The notes: generated by a model from the sequence alone, not told the origin. A DNA stretch of 64,000 nucleotides from Chryseobacterium aureum (GCF_003971235.1 NZ_CP034661.1:3348001-3412000); one strand, 5' to 3'; positions 33,987 to 42,751 are shown, counted from the first letter of the stretch. Numbers and translations are program-made.

Positions 33987-34621
33987 AGATGTTTTTTTGT
34001 GATTAAATATTCAATAATAAGGATGTTGGGAATCCAGCCCAGCCATGCAATGATCTGATACACCTCCATAGGGTTGGGATGAAATAAATATACAATAATT
34101 ACCTTCCACATTCTCAGGGTAATGGCAGATAAAGTGAAAGCAAAGCTCCGCCACATCCACTGCTTGTGTTCTTTAAACCTTCTCTGTCTTGCCAGCTGAT
34201 ACGCTTTCCACGTTGAAAACCACCATAAAAAGCCTAAAATAACAAAAGAAATCTTTGATAAAATACCTCCGTTGGCAAAGATTCCCATATAAATTCCTGA
34301 TGGCGCGGCACAGATCAGAATGAGAAAAATGTACACTTTTCCCGTAGTCCGGTGGAAGTTTTTGATCCCAAAATCCTTTCTGAGAATAGCCCAAAAACCG
34401 GAAAGAAGCACAAAAATGCTTGTATAGACATGTGTATAGAAAAATGAAAGATATTCCGGTCTTTCTGACACTTCCGTCTGTTTGATCATCAGGAAACTGA
34501 CCTCAGTATTAAAAGGAATATATTCTAAAGTGATCTTCAGCATCAGCCAAAAGAAATATCCAAATCCTATTATGAGAAGGACTTTAAAGAAAAAGGTAGT
34601 ATTTCTTTTGGCAGAGAGCAT
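33983..34621 (-). CDS. DUF2306-family membrane protein
   Basis: 212 residues with about six membrane helices. The segments GFWAILRKDFGIKNFHRTTGKVYIFLI and KEHKQWMWRSFAFTLSAITLR (parts) show the paired His/Arg features of the DUF2306 family, which resembles cytochrome b561-like haem proteins. The function is unknown. It is translationally coupled to the YARHG gene. Confidence 0.85.
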   Translation of the reverse strand: MLSAKRNTTFFFKVLLIIGFGYFFWLMLKITLEYIPFNTEVSFLMIKQTEVSERPEYLSFFYTHVYTSIFVLLSGFWAILRKDFGIKNFHRTTGKVYIFLILICAAPSGIYMGIFANGGILSKISFVILGFLWWFSTWKAYQLARQRRFKEHKQWMWRSFAFTLSAITLRMWKVIIVYLFHPNPMEVYQIIAWLGWIPNILIIEYLITKKHL

Positions 34622-34626
34622 TATAA

Positions 34627-35040
34627 TTATTCAAAATTAATAGTGAAAGGAAGGGTAAACCAGATCAGTACTGGGTTCCCTTTATATTCTCCGGGGGTCC
34701 ATTGTTTTTTCATAGACTTCATCGCTCTTTCCACTTCCTGATTAAGAGATTCATTGTCTCCGGTCACGATAATCGTTTCTATATAACCTTTAGCGCTCAC
34801 AGAGAACTTGGCATTCGAACGTGTTCTGCCTTTTGCCCCTTTTATTCGGTTAGCATTTATTTTTTCAGAAACTTCCCGCATAAATGCTGAAAGCCCACCA
34901 GGATATTCTGCCTGTTTACTTTGTTCAGGAATAAACTTATCTCTGGAATGATCTTCCGTTGGTTTGGGCTGAGTTTCCTGCGCCTGAACAAAAGCAAGCC
35001 CGAATCCCAGAAATAAAATGAATGCTACTATTTTTTTCAT
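34627..35040 (-). CDS. small periplasmic TonB C-terminal-like protein
   Basis: 137 residues from the ATG at 35040, which starts the signal peptide MKKIVAFILFLGFGLAFVQAQ; a longer frame from 35085 overlaps the next gene. The remainder resembles the C-terminal domain of TonB family proteins (AKFSVSAKGYIETIIVTGDNESLNQEVERAMKSM in parts, ending PVLIWFTLPFTINFE). It lacks the membrane anchor and Pro-rich linker of a real TonB, so it is a stand-alone domain of unknown partner. Confidence 0.75.
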   Translation of the reverse strand: MKKIVAFILFLGFGLAFVQAQETQPKPTEDHSRDKFIPEQSKQAEYPGGLSAFMREVSEKINANRIKGAKGRTRSNAKFSVSAKGYIETIIVTGDNESLNQEVERAMKSMKKQWTPGEYKGNPVLIWFTLPFTINFE

Positions 35041-35062
35041 GGTTAATATTATGGTATTCTGG

Positions 35063-36364
35063 TTATTTATTTTCAAAGAAATCAATGACTAATTCATTGA
35101 ATACTTCCGGTTTTTCTTCGGGAACATAATGATTTGCATTGGGAATAATAGCTAATTGTCCTTTTGGGATAGATTCTGCTATTTTTACTGTATGTTCTGT
35201 TTTTATAAGGTCGTTATCACCGGCGATGATCAATGATGGGCACTGAATTTTATTCAGGTCTTCATACTTCCATTGAGGATATTTCAAATCCAGATTCAAA
35301 AGATCAATAAAGATATCATTTTTGTGGTCTTTATTCTCTTTAGTAAGGCTCACGAGCATTTCTTTCATGGATTTTAAATCATTATCTTTGACTCCTTCCG
35401 GAAAAATATTGGCTCCTGAGCAGGCAATTCTGTCTACCATCTCCGGATATTTCATAGCCATAGAAAGTGCTAGAATTCCTCCATCACTCCAGCCAAGAAT
35501 TTTTGTTTTTTTGATGTTCAGTTTCTCTAAAAATTGTTTAATATCCTCTGTCTGAATATCAAAAGTAAGTTCTTTCGTTTTATCATAAGTAGATCTTCCA
35601 CGCTCACGGCAATCTATAATGATTACTTTATATTTTTTAGCAAATGTATCTTTTTGATTCATAAACGCACTGATGGACTGTCCGTTGCCATGAAGCATAA
35701 GAACAGGCTCTCCCTCGCCATAGGTTTCATAATATAATTTGATGCCATTAACATCCATAAATTTCCCTTCCGGCATTGTTCCGATAATGCCTTGACCTTT
35801 GATCAACAAAGATTTGCTGCCATTGAATGGCTTGTAACCCGAAGTTTCAATTGTAAAATGTTTTACGTGCTTTATTTTTTGAGAATGGGTTCCTTCAAAC
35901 CAACCATTCGAAGAGGTAATCTCTTTTTCAAAGCCTGAGTTTTCCAGCGGAACTTCAATCCATTTTTTTGACTTTCCATCATTGACTTCCAATTTAAAAT
36001 CGTCAAAATAAAAATCCCCGTTGTTTTGTGCAAAAGCTCCGATATTCATGGTCTTAGCGGATGGATTGATAGTTCCTTTTATTTCGTAGGTTTTCCATTC
36101 ATGGGTTACTTGGATCCCATAATATTGATTTTCAAAGAAACTGGTAGACTCATCTTTATTATCTATTCTGCACCATAACCCACAATTGGAACCATTATCC
36201 TCATTATCTTTTCTGATTTTTGCTGTTACGCGGAAGTTCCAGTTTTGTTTATTCTCTATATTGACAGCTTGCGTGAATGATGTCCAGTCAGAGATAATCG
36301 TTTTTTCCTGGCTGTACCCTAAAAAGAACCAGAATAGAAGAAAGAAACCGAAATTTTTTTTCAT
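35063..36364 (-). CDS. exported alpha/beta hydrolase with N-terminal carbohydrate-binding-like domain
   Basis: 433 residues from the ATG at 36364 (signal peptide MKKNFGFFLLFWFFLGYSQ). Residues about 20-180 form a jelly-roll-like module (CBM4/9-like pattern: YGIQVTHEWKTYEIKGTI, FYFDDFKLEV). Residues about 205-433 are an alpha/beta hydrolase: oxyanion region MLHGNGQS, nucleophile LGWSDGGILAL, acid probably in AGDNDLI, and His in PNANHYVPEEK. The substrate is unknown; a glycan- or ester-linked surface compound is a guess from the fusion. Confidence 0.85.
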   Translation of the reverse strand: MKKNFGFFLLFWFFLGYSQEKTIISDWTSFTQAVNIENKQNWNFRVTAKIRKDNEDNGSNCGLWCRIDNKDESTSFFENQYYGIQVTHEWKTYEIKGTINPSAKTMNIGAFAQNNGDFYFDDFKLEVNDGKSKKWIEVPLENSGFEKEITSSNGWFEGTHSQKIKHVKHFTIETSGYKPFNGSKSLLIKGQGIIGTMPEGKFMDVNGIKLYYETYGEGEPVLMLHGNGQSISAFMNQKDTFAKKYKVIIIDCRERGRSTYDKTKELTFDIQTEDIKQFLEKLNIKKTKILGWSDGGILALSMAMKYPEMVDRIACSGANIFPEGVKDNDLKSMKEMLVSLTKENKDHKNDIFIDLLNLDLKYPQWKYEDLNKIQCPSLIIAGDNDLIKTEHTVKIAESIPKGQLAIIPNANHYVPEEKPEVFNELVIDFFENK

Positions 36365-36395
36365 GTTTTTAGTTTTTATTAAAAGTAATAATTTT

Positions 36396-37598
36396 TTACA
36401 AGCTGTTGAGATCCTGTGCAATCAGCCATCCTTCACTCCAGCATGCCTGGAAATTGAAACCTCCCGTTACGGCATCTATATTGAGAACTTCTCCGGCAAT
36501 ATAGAAATTAGGAAGTAATTTTGAAGTCATGTTTTTAAAGTTAATTTCCTTTAAATCAACGCCTCCGGCTGTTACAAATTCATCTTTAAAAGTAGATTTT
36601 CCCGTTACCTGAAACTTTTTTTGACAGAGATTTTCCAGGATCTTCTGCATTTCTTTTCCAGAAATATTGGCAACCTGTTTATTAAGATCAACTTTTGAGA
36701 TATCTAAAATCTTTTGCCAGAATCTATTCGTAATATCAAAAATTTTAGAGTGTCCAATGGTCTTTTTAGGATTGGTTTGTTTGAAATTATTAAAAATTTC
36801 TTCTGCTTCATCAGTTTCTATGGAAACGAAATTAACCTCAATTTCAAAGTTGTATTTAAGCTTTGCGAGATTTATCGCTTCCCATGCCGAAATTTTCAGA
36901 ACCGCAGGTCCGGAAAGACCCCAGTGTGTAATCAGCAACGGTCCACTTTCTTCAGTTTTCAGCTTTGGTATTGAAATCCCGGCATTTTCAAAGCTTGTTC
37001 CCGGAAGGTCTTTCAGCAGCTCATCTTTAATGTTGAATGTAAAAAGAGAAGGGACAAGATCTACAATCTTGTGGCCCAGGGTTTCGATAATTTTCAGCGA
37101 TTTTGGAGAGCTTCCCGTAGTATATACCACATAATCTGCCTCAAAATCTCCGGAATTGGTTTTTATGATATACTTTTCACCCTGTTTTTCAATCTCTTTT
37201 ACCGTACACTTCGTTTTTACCGATATATTTTTCTTTTGAATTTCGTTCAGAAAAGTATTGATGATGGTCTGAGAAGAGTTGCTTTCAGGAAAAGTCCTGT
37301 TATCATTTTCAATTTTGAGCGGAACATTACGCTGATCAAACCATTCCATTGTGTCACCAGGCTGAAACTTGCTGAAAACACTTAAAAGTTCTTTGTTTCC
37401 ACGGGGATAAAACTGTACCAGTTCTCTTGGATCGAAGCATGCGTGGGTTACATTACAACGTCCGCCTCCTGAGATTTTAACTTTCTGAAGGACATCCGAG
37501 TTCTGTTCTAGAATCGTAACTGTATATTTCTTTTCGTCAAGATTCGATGCACAGAAAAAGCCTGCAGCACCGCCTCCGATAATAATGATCTGTTTCAT
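36396..37598 (-). CDS. HI0933-like (BaiN/RdsA) flavoprotein oxidoreductase
   Basis: 400 residues. FAD-binding Rossmann motif IIIGGGAAGFFCA at 4-16, the family block KISGGGRCNVTHA near 42-54, and the C-terminal NFYIAGEVLNIDAVTGGFNFQACWSEGW. It is a cytoplasmic NAD(P)/FAD-dependent reductase of uncertain substrate. It is the first gene of the minus-strand operon that continues with the hydrolase (31-base gap), TonB-like, DUF2306 and YARHG genes. Confidence 0.93.
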   Translation of the reverse strand: MKQIIIIGGGAAGFFCASNLDEKKYTVTILEQNSDVLQKVKISGGGRCNVTHACFDPRELVQFYPRGNKELLSVFSKFQPGDTMEWFDQRNVPLKIENDNRTFPESNSSQTIINTFLNEIQKKNISVKTKCTVKEIEKQGEKYIIKTNSGDFEADYVVYTTGSSPKSLKIIETLGHKIVDLVPSLFTFNIKDELLKDLPGTSFENAGISIPKLKTEESGPLLITHWGLSGPAVLKISAWEAINLAKLKYNFEIEVNFVSIETDEAEEIFNNFKQTNPKKTIGHSKIFDITNRFWQKILDISKVDLNKQVANISGKEMQKILENLCQKKFQVTGKSTFKDEFVTAGGVDLKEINFKNMTSKLLPNFYIAGEVLNIDAVTGGFNFQACWSEGWLIAQDLNSL

Positions 37599-37714
37599 GT
37601 ATATGCAATCCTATGCGGAAGATTATTTTTTCAAAAGTACAATTTTTATAAACCATCTTATTTGAGTATTTTTGAAGATTATTATTTTATACTATCTAAA
37701 AACGATTTTTCAAA

Positions 37715-38209
37715 ATGATTTTCTACCATAAATTTGAAGTGCGATGGAGCGATCTTGATGCTAATAAGCACTTAGCGAACTCATCCTATGTACAATATTG
37801 TGCACAAGCCAGAATGGCTTTCATGACTAAAGAAAAAATGGGAGTTACCCAGCTGAGCAGATGGGGAATAGGACCGGTGATTCTGCATGAGAGATATTCT
37901 TTCTTCAAAGAAATTTATGCAGATCAGATCGTCATTGTAAGTGTAGAAATAGACGGATGTGCAGAAGATTCTTCTATCTACCGTTTTGTACACAAATTCT
38001 ATACTCCCGATGGAATGCACTGTGCTACGGCAGAAGCTACAGGAGTATGGATTGATATGATGCTTAGAAAAATGACCACTCCACCGGATGATGTAGTGGA
38101 AGCCATGAATAAGTATAAAAGCCCGGAGACGGTTGTGTTGTCTAAAGAGGATTTTAAAAAGTTCCCTTTCCACCCACACAATATTGACCCGGCAGAAATT
38201 AATATATAA
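37715..38209 (+). CDS. hot-dog fold acyl-CoA thioesterase
   Basis: 164 residues, YbgC/FadM-type. It opens KFEVRWSDLDANKHLANSSYVQYCAQARMAF, with the catalytic Asp in the W-S-D-x-D-x-x-x-H motif near 12-19. The fold ends with a helix region (SPETVVLSKEDFKKFPF). It hydrolyses acyl-CoA; chain preference is unknown. Located between the flavoprotein operon and thiL. Confidence 0.9.
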   Translation: MIFYHKFEVRWSDLDANKHLANSSYVQYCAQARMAFMTKEKMGVTQLSRWGIGPVILHERYSFFKEIYADQIVIVSVEIDGCAEDSSIYRFVHKFYTPDGMHCATAEATGVWIDMMLRKMTTPPDDVVEAMNKYKSPETVVLSKEDFKKFPFHPHNIDPAEINI

Positions 38210-38286
38210 ATGATGATAGCGGATCATGATGAAAATCTATATTCATGATCACGTATCATTTATCAATCACTGATAAAGAGAAATTT

Positions 38287-39339
38287 ATGTTTGAAGATAA
38301 ATCACAGGAGCTTACGCCCATTTCGAAATTAGGAGAATTCGGTTTGATTAAACATTTGACAGAGCATTTTCCGCTATCCAATGAATCCTCAGAGCTTGGA
38401 GTAGGAGATGATGCGGCAGTTATTAATCCTGATAACAAAAAAGTAGTTCTTACCACAGATGTACTGGCGGAAGGAGTACACTTTAACCTGGGCTATGTTC
38501 CTTTAAAGCATTTGGGATACAAAGCTGTAGTGGTAAACCTGAGTGATATTGCTGCAATGAATGCAACACCTACACAGATTTTGGTTTCGCTTGCAGTATC
38601 CAACCGTTTTCCAGTGGAAGCTTTAGAAGAAATCTATTCCGGAATTCAGGCGGCATGTGGAAGATATAAAGTTGATCTTATAGGAGGAGACACTACAAGT
38701 TCCAGCTCAGGACTTGTAATGAGCATTACCGCTGTAGGGATTGAAAATGAAGAAAACATTGTAAAAAGAAGCGGAGCAAGACCCAATGATCTTCTTGTGG
38801 TAACAGGAGATCTTGGAGGGGCATACATGGGATTGCAGATTCTTGAAAGAGAACACGCTGTTTACCTTGCCAACCCGAATATGCAGCCTGAAATGGAAGG
38901 CTATGACTATATCCTTGAAAGACAGCTGAAACCTGAGGCAAGAACAGACGTTAAAAAGATTCTGGAAGAACTGGACATCAAACCAACTTCTATGATCGAT
39001 ATTTCAGATGGTCTGGCTTCTGAAATCCTCCACCTTTCAGATCAGTCAAAAGTAGGTTTCAGATTATATGAAGAGAAAATTCCGTTGGATAACCTTACCA
39101 TCTCTACGGCAGATGAAATGAATCTGAATCCTGTAATGACTGCATTAAGCGGTGGTGAAGACTATGAATTGCTGTTCACCATTTCATCAGGTGATTTTGA
39201 TAAAATAAAAAATCATCCGGATTTCACGATCATAGGGCATGCGGTAGAAAAAGAAGAAGGAAACTTTATGGTAGCAAGAGGATCAAACCAGCTGGTAGCG
39301 CTTACCGCTCAGGGTTGGGATGCTTTTTTAAGCCAATAA
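38287..39339 (+). CDS. thiL: thiamine-monophosphate kinase
   Basis: 350 residues from the ATG at 38287, chosen over 38245 because family members start near here (ISKLGEFGLIKHL). It makes thiamine diphosphate from thiamine monophosphate and ATP. Motifs: GVGDDAAVI (about 51-59), TTDVLAEGVHFNL, GGDTTSSSSGLVMSITAVG, and SGGEDYELLFTI near the C-terminus. Other thi genes are not in the window. Confidence 0.95.
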   Translation: MFEDKSQELTPISKLGEFGLIKHLTEHFPLSNESSELGVGDDAAVINPDNKKVVLTTDVLAEGVHFNLGYVPLKHLGYKAVVVNLSDIAAMNATPTQILVSLAVSNRFPVEALEEIYSGIQAACGRYKVDLIGGDTTSSSSGLVMSITAVGIENEENIVKRSGARPNDLLVVTGDLGGAYMGLQILEREHAVYLANPNMQPEMEGYDYILERQLKPEARTDVKKILEELDIKPTSMIDISDGLASEILHLSDQSKVGFRLYEEKIPLDNLTISTADEMNLNPVMTALSGGEDYELLFTISSGDFDKIKNHPDFTIIGHAVEKEEGNFMVARGSNQLVALTAQGWDAFLSQ

Positions 39340-39340
39340 G

Positions 39341-39508
39341 ATGTATACCTTTACCGTATTACCATGTTTAGTTATTATAACATTCATAATAGTTACTTTA
39401 TATAAACATTACATTAAAAAAAGAAATCAAAATCTGAAAGAGTCTTTCGTTTTTGTTTTATTTTTTGTAACCATTTGGAGTCTGATTTATTATTTTGTTT
39501 TTAGTTAA
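39341..39508 (+). CDS. small membrane protein, 55 residues
   Basis: Starts one base after the thiL stop. Two hydrophobic segments (about 4-20 and 37-54) flank a basic loop (YKHYIKKRNQNLK). It is followed by the terminator hairpin in the left copy of the 92-bp repeat. No family recognised; the tight spacing and ordinary membrane topology support a real gene. Confidence 0.55.
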   Translation: MYTFTVLPCLVIITFIIVTLYKHYIKKRNQNLKESFVFVLFFVTIWSLIYYFVFS

Positions 39509-39529
39509 ACAAAATACTCCCCGAAATCA

Positions 39530-39621
39530 AAAAATTATATTTAATTTTAAATATTGTAAGAAAACCGCAGCATTTTTTTTGCTGCGGTTTTTGCTTTATC
39601 CAACACATTAGCAATGAATTC
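39530..39621. repeat. 92-bp direct repeat, left copy (with terminator hairpin)
   Basis: Matches 41679-41770 at 89 of 92 positions. It contains a 12-bp perfect terminator stem (AAAACCGCAGCA at 39561-39572 with TGCTGCGGTTTT at 39580-39591), which ends thiL transcription, and finishes with ATGAATTC, the first eight bases of the AraC gene, here leading nowhere. The gap 39509-39762 otherwise holds a REP-like palindrome and a weak hairpin. Confidence 0.95.
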
Positions 39622-39631
39622 CCCGATAGCG

Positions 39632-39646
39632 CGAGCGTCTCGCTCG
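39632..39646. repeat. REP-like palindrome CGAGCG-TCT-CGCTCG
   Basis: A GC-rich palindrome in very AT-rich sequence, directly inside the left 92-bp repeat. It resembles the short extragenic palindromes linked to REP-associated transposases. No such transposase is in the window. Confidence 0.6.
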
Positions 39647-39762
39647 TGCTTGTAGATAAAGAAGAAACCCTTGCAAATTGCGAGGTTTTTTTAGATATTT
39701 ATAAAAAACGAAAGATAATTTGCGAATAAGACCATGTTATTAACCCAAAATCCCTAAACAAT

Positions 39763-40467
39763 ATGAATTTTAAAACTATAATATTTATGATTTTATTATC
39801 CTCTTTATTACTTACGAATTGTAAGGAGGAAATGAAAAAATGTGTAAGTCAATCTACCGATACTCATGTAAAACTATATAATGATTTAACAGATCAGTTG
39901 ATACCTTATTTTTTTCGAGAAGATTATTTAGGTGAAAAAAGATATTTTGATAGTTTAAGAGTTCATAATGAGGATTTATATATCGAAGAGAAGACAAAAG
40001 CGCACAACGAAATTTTTAATCATCCTGAAAAATTTTGCAATTTGTATATAGATTCTACTAAAAATAAAAATACAGATTTTGCTACAGTTAGTAAAAATTT
40101 TATTACAGGTCATCCCGAAGCTCATATAAATGACATAAAAAGCAGGAAGGAGTTTTTAAAAGAATTTTCCAGTAATACAGATATTATTAAAAAATTAAGT
40201 ACACGAAGTTCTATAAAAGCCAATCAATTTAATTTGTGTACCGCAAAAGTCCTGGATCTGGCAGAGTATGATAAACATACAAATGAATGTGAGATAGGAG
40301 TAGTATATTTTTCAGAGATTGTATTTGATCCTTCTAAAAAAAGAGCATTAGTTTTTGTTGACCATCATATAAAAAAAGATTATTACGGTAGAAATGCTGT
40401 ATTTAAACTAAGATTGCATGATAATTATTGGGAAATAGAAGATGTTATGTTAGTGTCAACTTCCTAA
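39763..40467 (+). CDS. lipoprotein of unknown function in the repeat-bounded cassette
   Basis: 234 residues. Signal and lipobox MILLSSLLLTNCKEEM (Cys near 20). The rest is Lys/Asn-rich, in keeping with the low GC of the cassette; the C-terminal VFKLRLHDNYWEIEDVML looks like the closing strands of an alpha/beta cup domain. No family recognised. Codon use is visibly more AT-rich than in thiL or the AraC gene. Confidence 0.7.
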   Translation: MNFKTIIFMILLSSLLLTNCKEEMKKCVSQSTDTHVKLYNDLTDQLIPYFFREDYLGEKRYFDSLRVHNEDLYIEEKTKAHNEIFNHPEKFCNLYIDSTKNKNTDFATVSKNFITGHPEAHINDIKSRKEFLKEFSSNTDIIKKLSTRSSIKANQFNLCTAKVLDLAEYDKHTNECEIGVVYFSEIVFDPSKKRALVFVDHHIKKDYYGRNAVFKLRLHDNYWEIEDVMLVSTS

Positions 40468-40482
40468 TTTCCCGGCTCTTTA

Positions 40483-40513
40483 CCCCCTTAGTGTGCAAAG
40501 TCTTCCGACTTTA
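40483..40513. repeat. CCCC-GCAAAGTC-GACTTT motif, first copy
   Basis: CCCCCTTAGTGTGCAAAG followed by TCTTCCGACTTTA contains the inverted pair AAAGTC/GACTTT. A related motif follows the last gene of the cassette at 41597. Confidence 0.45.
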
Positions 40514-40533
40514 TAGTCTAATATTTAAAGAAA

Positions 40534-40740
40534 ATGAAAAATAATTTTAAGATAATATTATTTGTTTTTTTATTTGTTATAGTTGGAACATCCCTATTTG
40601 CAGGGATTATTATTCTATTTTTAAAATACTTTCCATTAGGAGAAAAGAAAAATATAGATTTGCTTCTGATAGGATTGGCAATCTTATCAATCTATTACAT
40701 TATAAAATCAGGCATAAAATTTTTTAAAAGAAAAAAATAG
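40534..40740 (+). CDS. small two-helix membrane protein (cassette gene 2)
   Basis: 68 residues with hydrophobic segments about 6-30 and 43-58 and a basic C-terminus (IKSGIKFFKRKK). Unknown family. Small membrane proteins of this type occur among immunity genes for pore-forming or peptidoglycan-acting toxins, but no toxin is present in the cassette. Confidence 0.6.
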   Translation: MKNNFKIILFVFLFVIVGTSLFAGIIILFLKYFPLGEKKNIDLLLIGLAILSIYYIIKSGIKFFKRKK

Positions 40741-40802
40741 AGGATCTATTCAGCCAATTTATTCTGTATAAAAACATCAAAAAGAAATAAGTGAAATAGT
40801 GT

Positions 40803-41099
40803 ATGGAAAATAATAATAAAATATTTGGAATTATAATATTAATTGTGAATGTTTTGCTTCTTATTATGTCTTTTTTTGGAAGCCCTTATGATACGATTGA
40901 AGATAAGGAAATTGATAATATAAATGCAAATAGTGTTTTAGTACTGACGGTCATTTTCTTTATAACCACATTATTATCATTTGCTTTTATTTTTACTAAT
41001 AAGATGTCTAAAAATAAAGTAATCGTTTACTTCCTGTTGATGATTGGAGTATTTAGTGCAGTTGAATTGATAAGAATGTTAACTTTCTATAAAGGGTAA
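40803..41099 (+). CDS. small three-helix membrane protein (cassette gene 3)
   Basis: 98 residues; hydrophobic segments about 7-25, 45-65 and 73-92, separated by short acidic and basic loops (DTIEDKEIDNIN, KMSKNK). No recognised family. Same very AT-rich composition as its neighbours; 62 bases after gene 2. Confidence 0.6.
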   Translation: MENNNKIFGIIILIVNVLLLIMSFFGSPYDTIEDKEIDNINANSVLVLTVIFFITTLLSFAFIFTNKMSKNKVIVYFLLMIGVFSAVELIRMLTFYKG

Positions 41100-41132
41100 T
41101 ATAGACTATTTACAAAAGTTAAATAGAATGTT

Positions 41133-41594
41133 ATGATTATTGAAGAGATACTTAAAATTAAAAATCATCCGAAAGAAGATGAAATAGGAAAGCTTGAGAA
41201 CGATTTATATAACGAGTTTAGAGGAGGACGTGATAGAAATGATATTTTAATATTATTAAATTCTGATATAGACTACATGAGATATTACGGGTGTGATATT
41301 TTGAATGAAACCCGTATAAATGATGTTAAGTATGTAAAAAAAATAATGGACAAACTATATGATATTCTCATAAATGATATTTCTGTTAATAATAAGATAA
41401 GGGCTTATCACGCATTATATGGTATATTTCTAGATAATAAGGATATTAATGGTCTTTTATTATTCTGTGAAGAAATGAAAGATAATACAGAGCCACTGAT
41501 TAAGCAAAGTTCATTTGAATTCCTTGAAAAGTATAAAACGGCACCTGAAAACTATACTTTTGATGAATTTACAAAGCATCTGTTTAGTAGATAA
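41133..41594 (+). CDS. helical repeat-like protein, possible orphan immunity protein
   Basis: 153 residues, soluble, almost entirely helical. The pattern (DILILLNSDIDYMRYYGCDILNET, then KIRAYHALYGIFLDNKDINGLL in parts) suggests HEAT-like helix pairs of about 35 residues. Such proteins are frequent as immunity proteins beside polymorphic toxins in Bacteroidota. No toxin is adjacent, so this is a hypothesis from composition and context. It is followed by the second CCCC-GCAAAG motif. Confidence 0.6.
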   Translation: MIIEEILKIKNHPKEDEIGKLENDLYNEFRGGRDRNDILILLNSDIDYMRYYGCDILNETRINDVKYVKKIMDKLYDILINDISVNNKIRAYHALYGIFLDNKDINGLLLFCEEMKDNTEPLIKQSSFEFLEKYKTAPENYTFDEFTKHLFSR

Positions 41595-41596
41595 AT

Positions 41597-41624
41597 CCCC
41601 CACTGCGCAAAGTTTGTGACTTTG
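41597..41624. repeat. CCCC-GCAAAGT-GACTTT motif, second copy
   Basis: CCCCCACTGCGCAAAG followed by TTTGTGACTTTG parallels the motif at 40483 and directly follows the last cassette gene. Confidence 0.45.
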
Positions 41625-41678
41625 AGACAGAGTAGTTATAATAAAAAAAGATAACGTATCTTTTAAACCACTAAAACC

Positions 41679-41770
41679 AAAAATTATATTTAATTTTAAA
41701 TATTGTAAGAAAGCCGCAGCACTTTTTTTGCTGTGGTTTTTGCTTTATCCAACACATTAGCAATGAATTC
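41679..41770. repeat. 92-bp direct repeat, right copy (contains AraC start)
   Basis: Three mismatches to the left copy at 39530. Here two of the changes turn the terminator stem into a weaker one with G-U or mismatched pairs. The final eight bases are the first codons of the AraC gene. The repeat-to-repeat distance is 2149 bp, the size of the inserted cassette. Confidence 0.95.
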
Positions 41771-42581
41771 ATCTGAAAAAAACATTCCTGTTCATCATCT
41801 GGTGTCTGAAGAGTTTCAGGTAAATACCCTTGAAAATGGGCATCCGGAGAACTTTGAGGATATTCATAGGCATAATTTTTTTGAGATTATCTGGTTCAAA
41901 GAAGTCCATGCAGACAGTTATCTTGAAATGGATTTTGAGAGTTATGCCGTAAAAAGCAACCAGATCTGCATTATTGTTCCCGGGCAGGTTTTTAACATGA
42001 AACTCCGCCATGAAAAAGGATATGTGCTGGCCATAAGTAAAGAAATTTTCAAGGAGTCCTGTGATACGGAAGTTGTTCTGGCCAACGGGGCAAGACCTTT
42101 CTTTTTGGATGCGGAAAGCAGTGAAACCGGAAACCGGCTTATTTCAATGATTCAACAGGAGTATCTTGGATCCGGGCGTGTTGAAATTTTGAAAGCTTAT
42201 CTGAGGGCTTTTTGTCTTGTCATAACGGATCAGATAAACGGGCAGAATACATTGGAAGAAGACAAGCCGAGAATTCAGCAGTTGCAGGCATTGATAGAAG
42301 AACATTATATCGCTCAGAAAACGACAGGATTTTATGCAGAACAGCTCAAAATAAGTGCCCACCACCTCAATGATATTGTCCGCCTTTCCAGAGGAACAAC
42401 AGTGAAAAAGATGATTGCCCAGAGAATCATTCTGGAAGCTAAGAGGGAGCTTAGTTTTGGTGCTTTAACCGTAAAAGAAATCGCTTTTAAATTAGGGTTT
42501 AGTGATGCTTCTTACTTTTCAAGATTTTTCAAAAAACATACAGGGCAGAACCCTGACGGATTCAGACCTGGAAGAGTGTAA
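41763..42581 (+). CDS. AraC-family transcriptional regulator
   Basis: 272 residues from the ATG at 41763, inside the right 92-bp repeat. The N-terminal half is a cupin-like sensor domain (HRHNFFEIIWFKEVHAD near 33-50). The C-terminal 100 residues have two helix-turn-helix motifs, the second ending KEIAFKLGFSDASYFSRFFKKHTGQNPDGFR. It probably controls the Bcr/CflA exporter gene 170 bases downstream; this is inferred from order. Confidence 0.93.
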   Translation: MNSSEKNIPVHHLVSEEFQVNTLENGHPENFEDIHRHNFFEIIWFKEVHADSYLEMDFESYAVKSNQICIIVPGQVFNMKLRHEKGYVLAISKEIFKESCDTEVVLANGARPFFLDAESSETGNRLISMIQQEYLGSGRVEILKAYLRAFCLVITDQINGQNTLEEDKPRIQQLQALIEEHYIAQKTTGFYAEQLKISAHHLNDIVRLSRGTTVKKMIAQRIILEAKRELSFGALTVKEIAFKLGFSDASYFSRFFKKHTGQNPDGFRPGRV

Positions 42582-42751
42582 TCCTCAGAATGTTCCTTTT
42601 GTGTTGGTTAAAAATAATAATTTGAGCAATGTTAAATAAAATAATCCTCACTTTGTGCTATCCTTCCTTCAGTTCTTTTATTGAAAAACGATACTTTTTA
42701 CAGCAATTTTGCAGCTGAAAAAAAATCGCCTGCCAAGGCTTATTGTTATTT

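Noticed and set aside
36667..37134. 155-codon plus-strand ORF inside the flavoprotein gene
   Set aside because: Lies wholly within a gene with clear FAD motifs on the other strand; no family or upstream promoter of its own.
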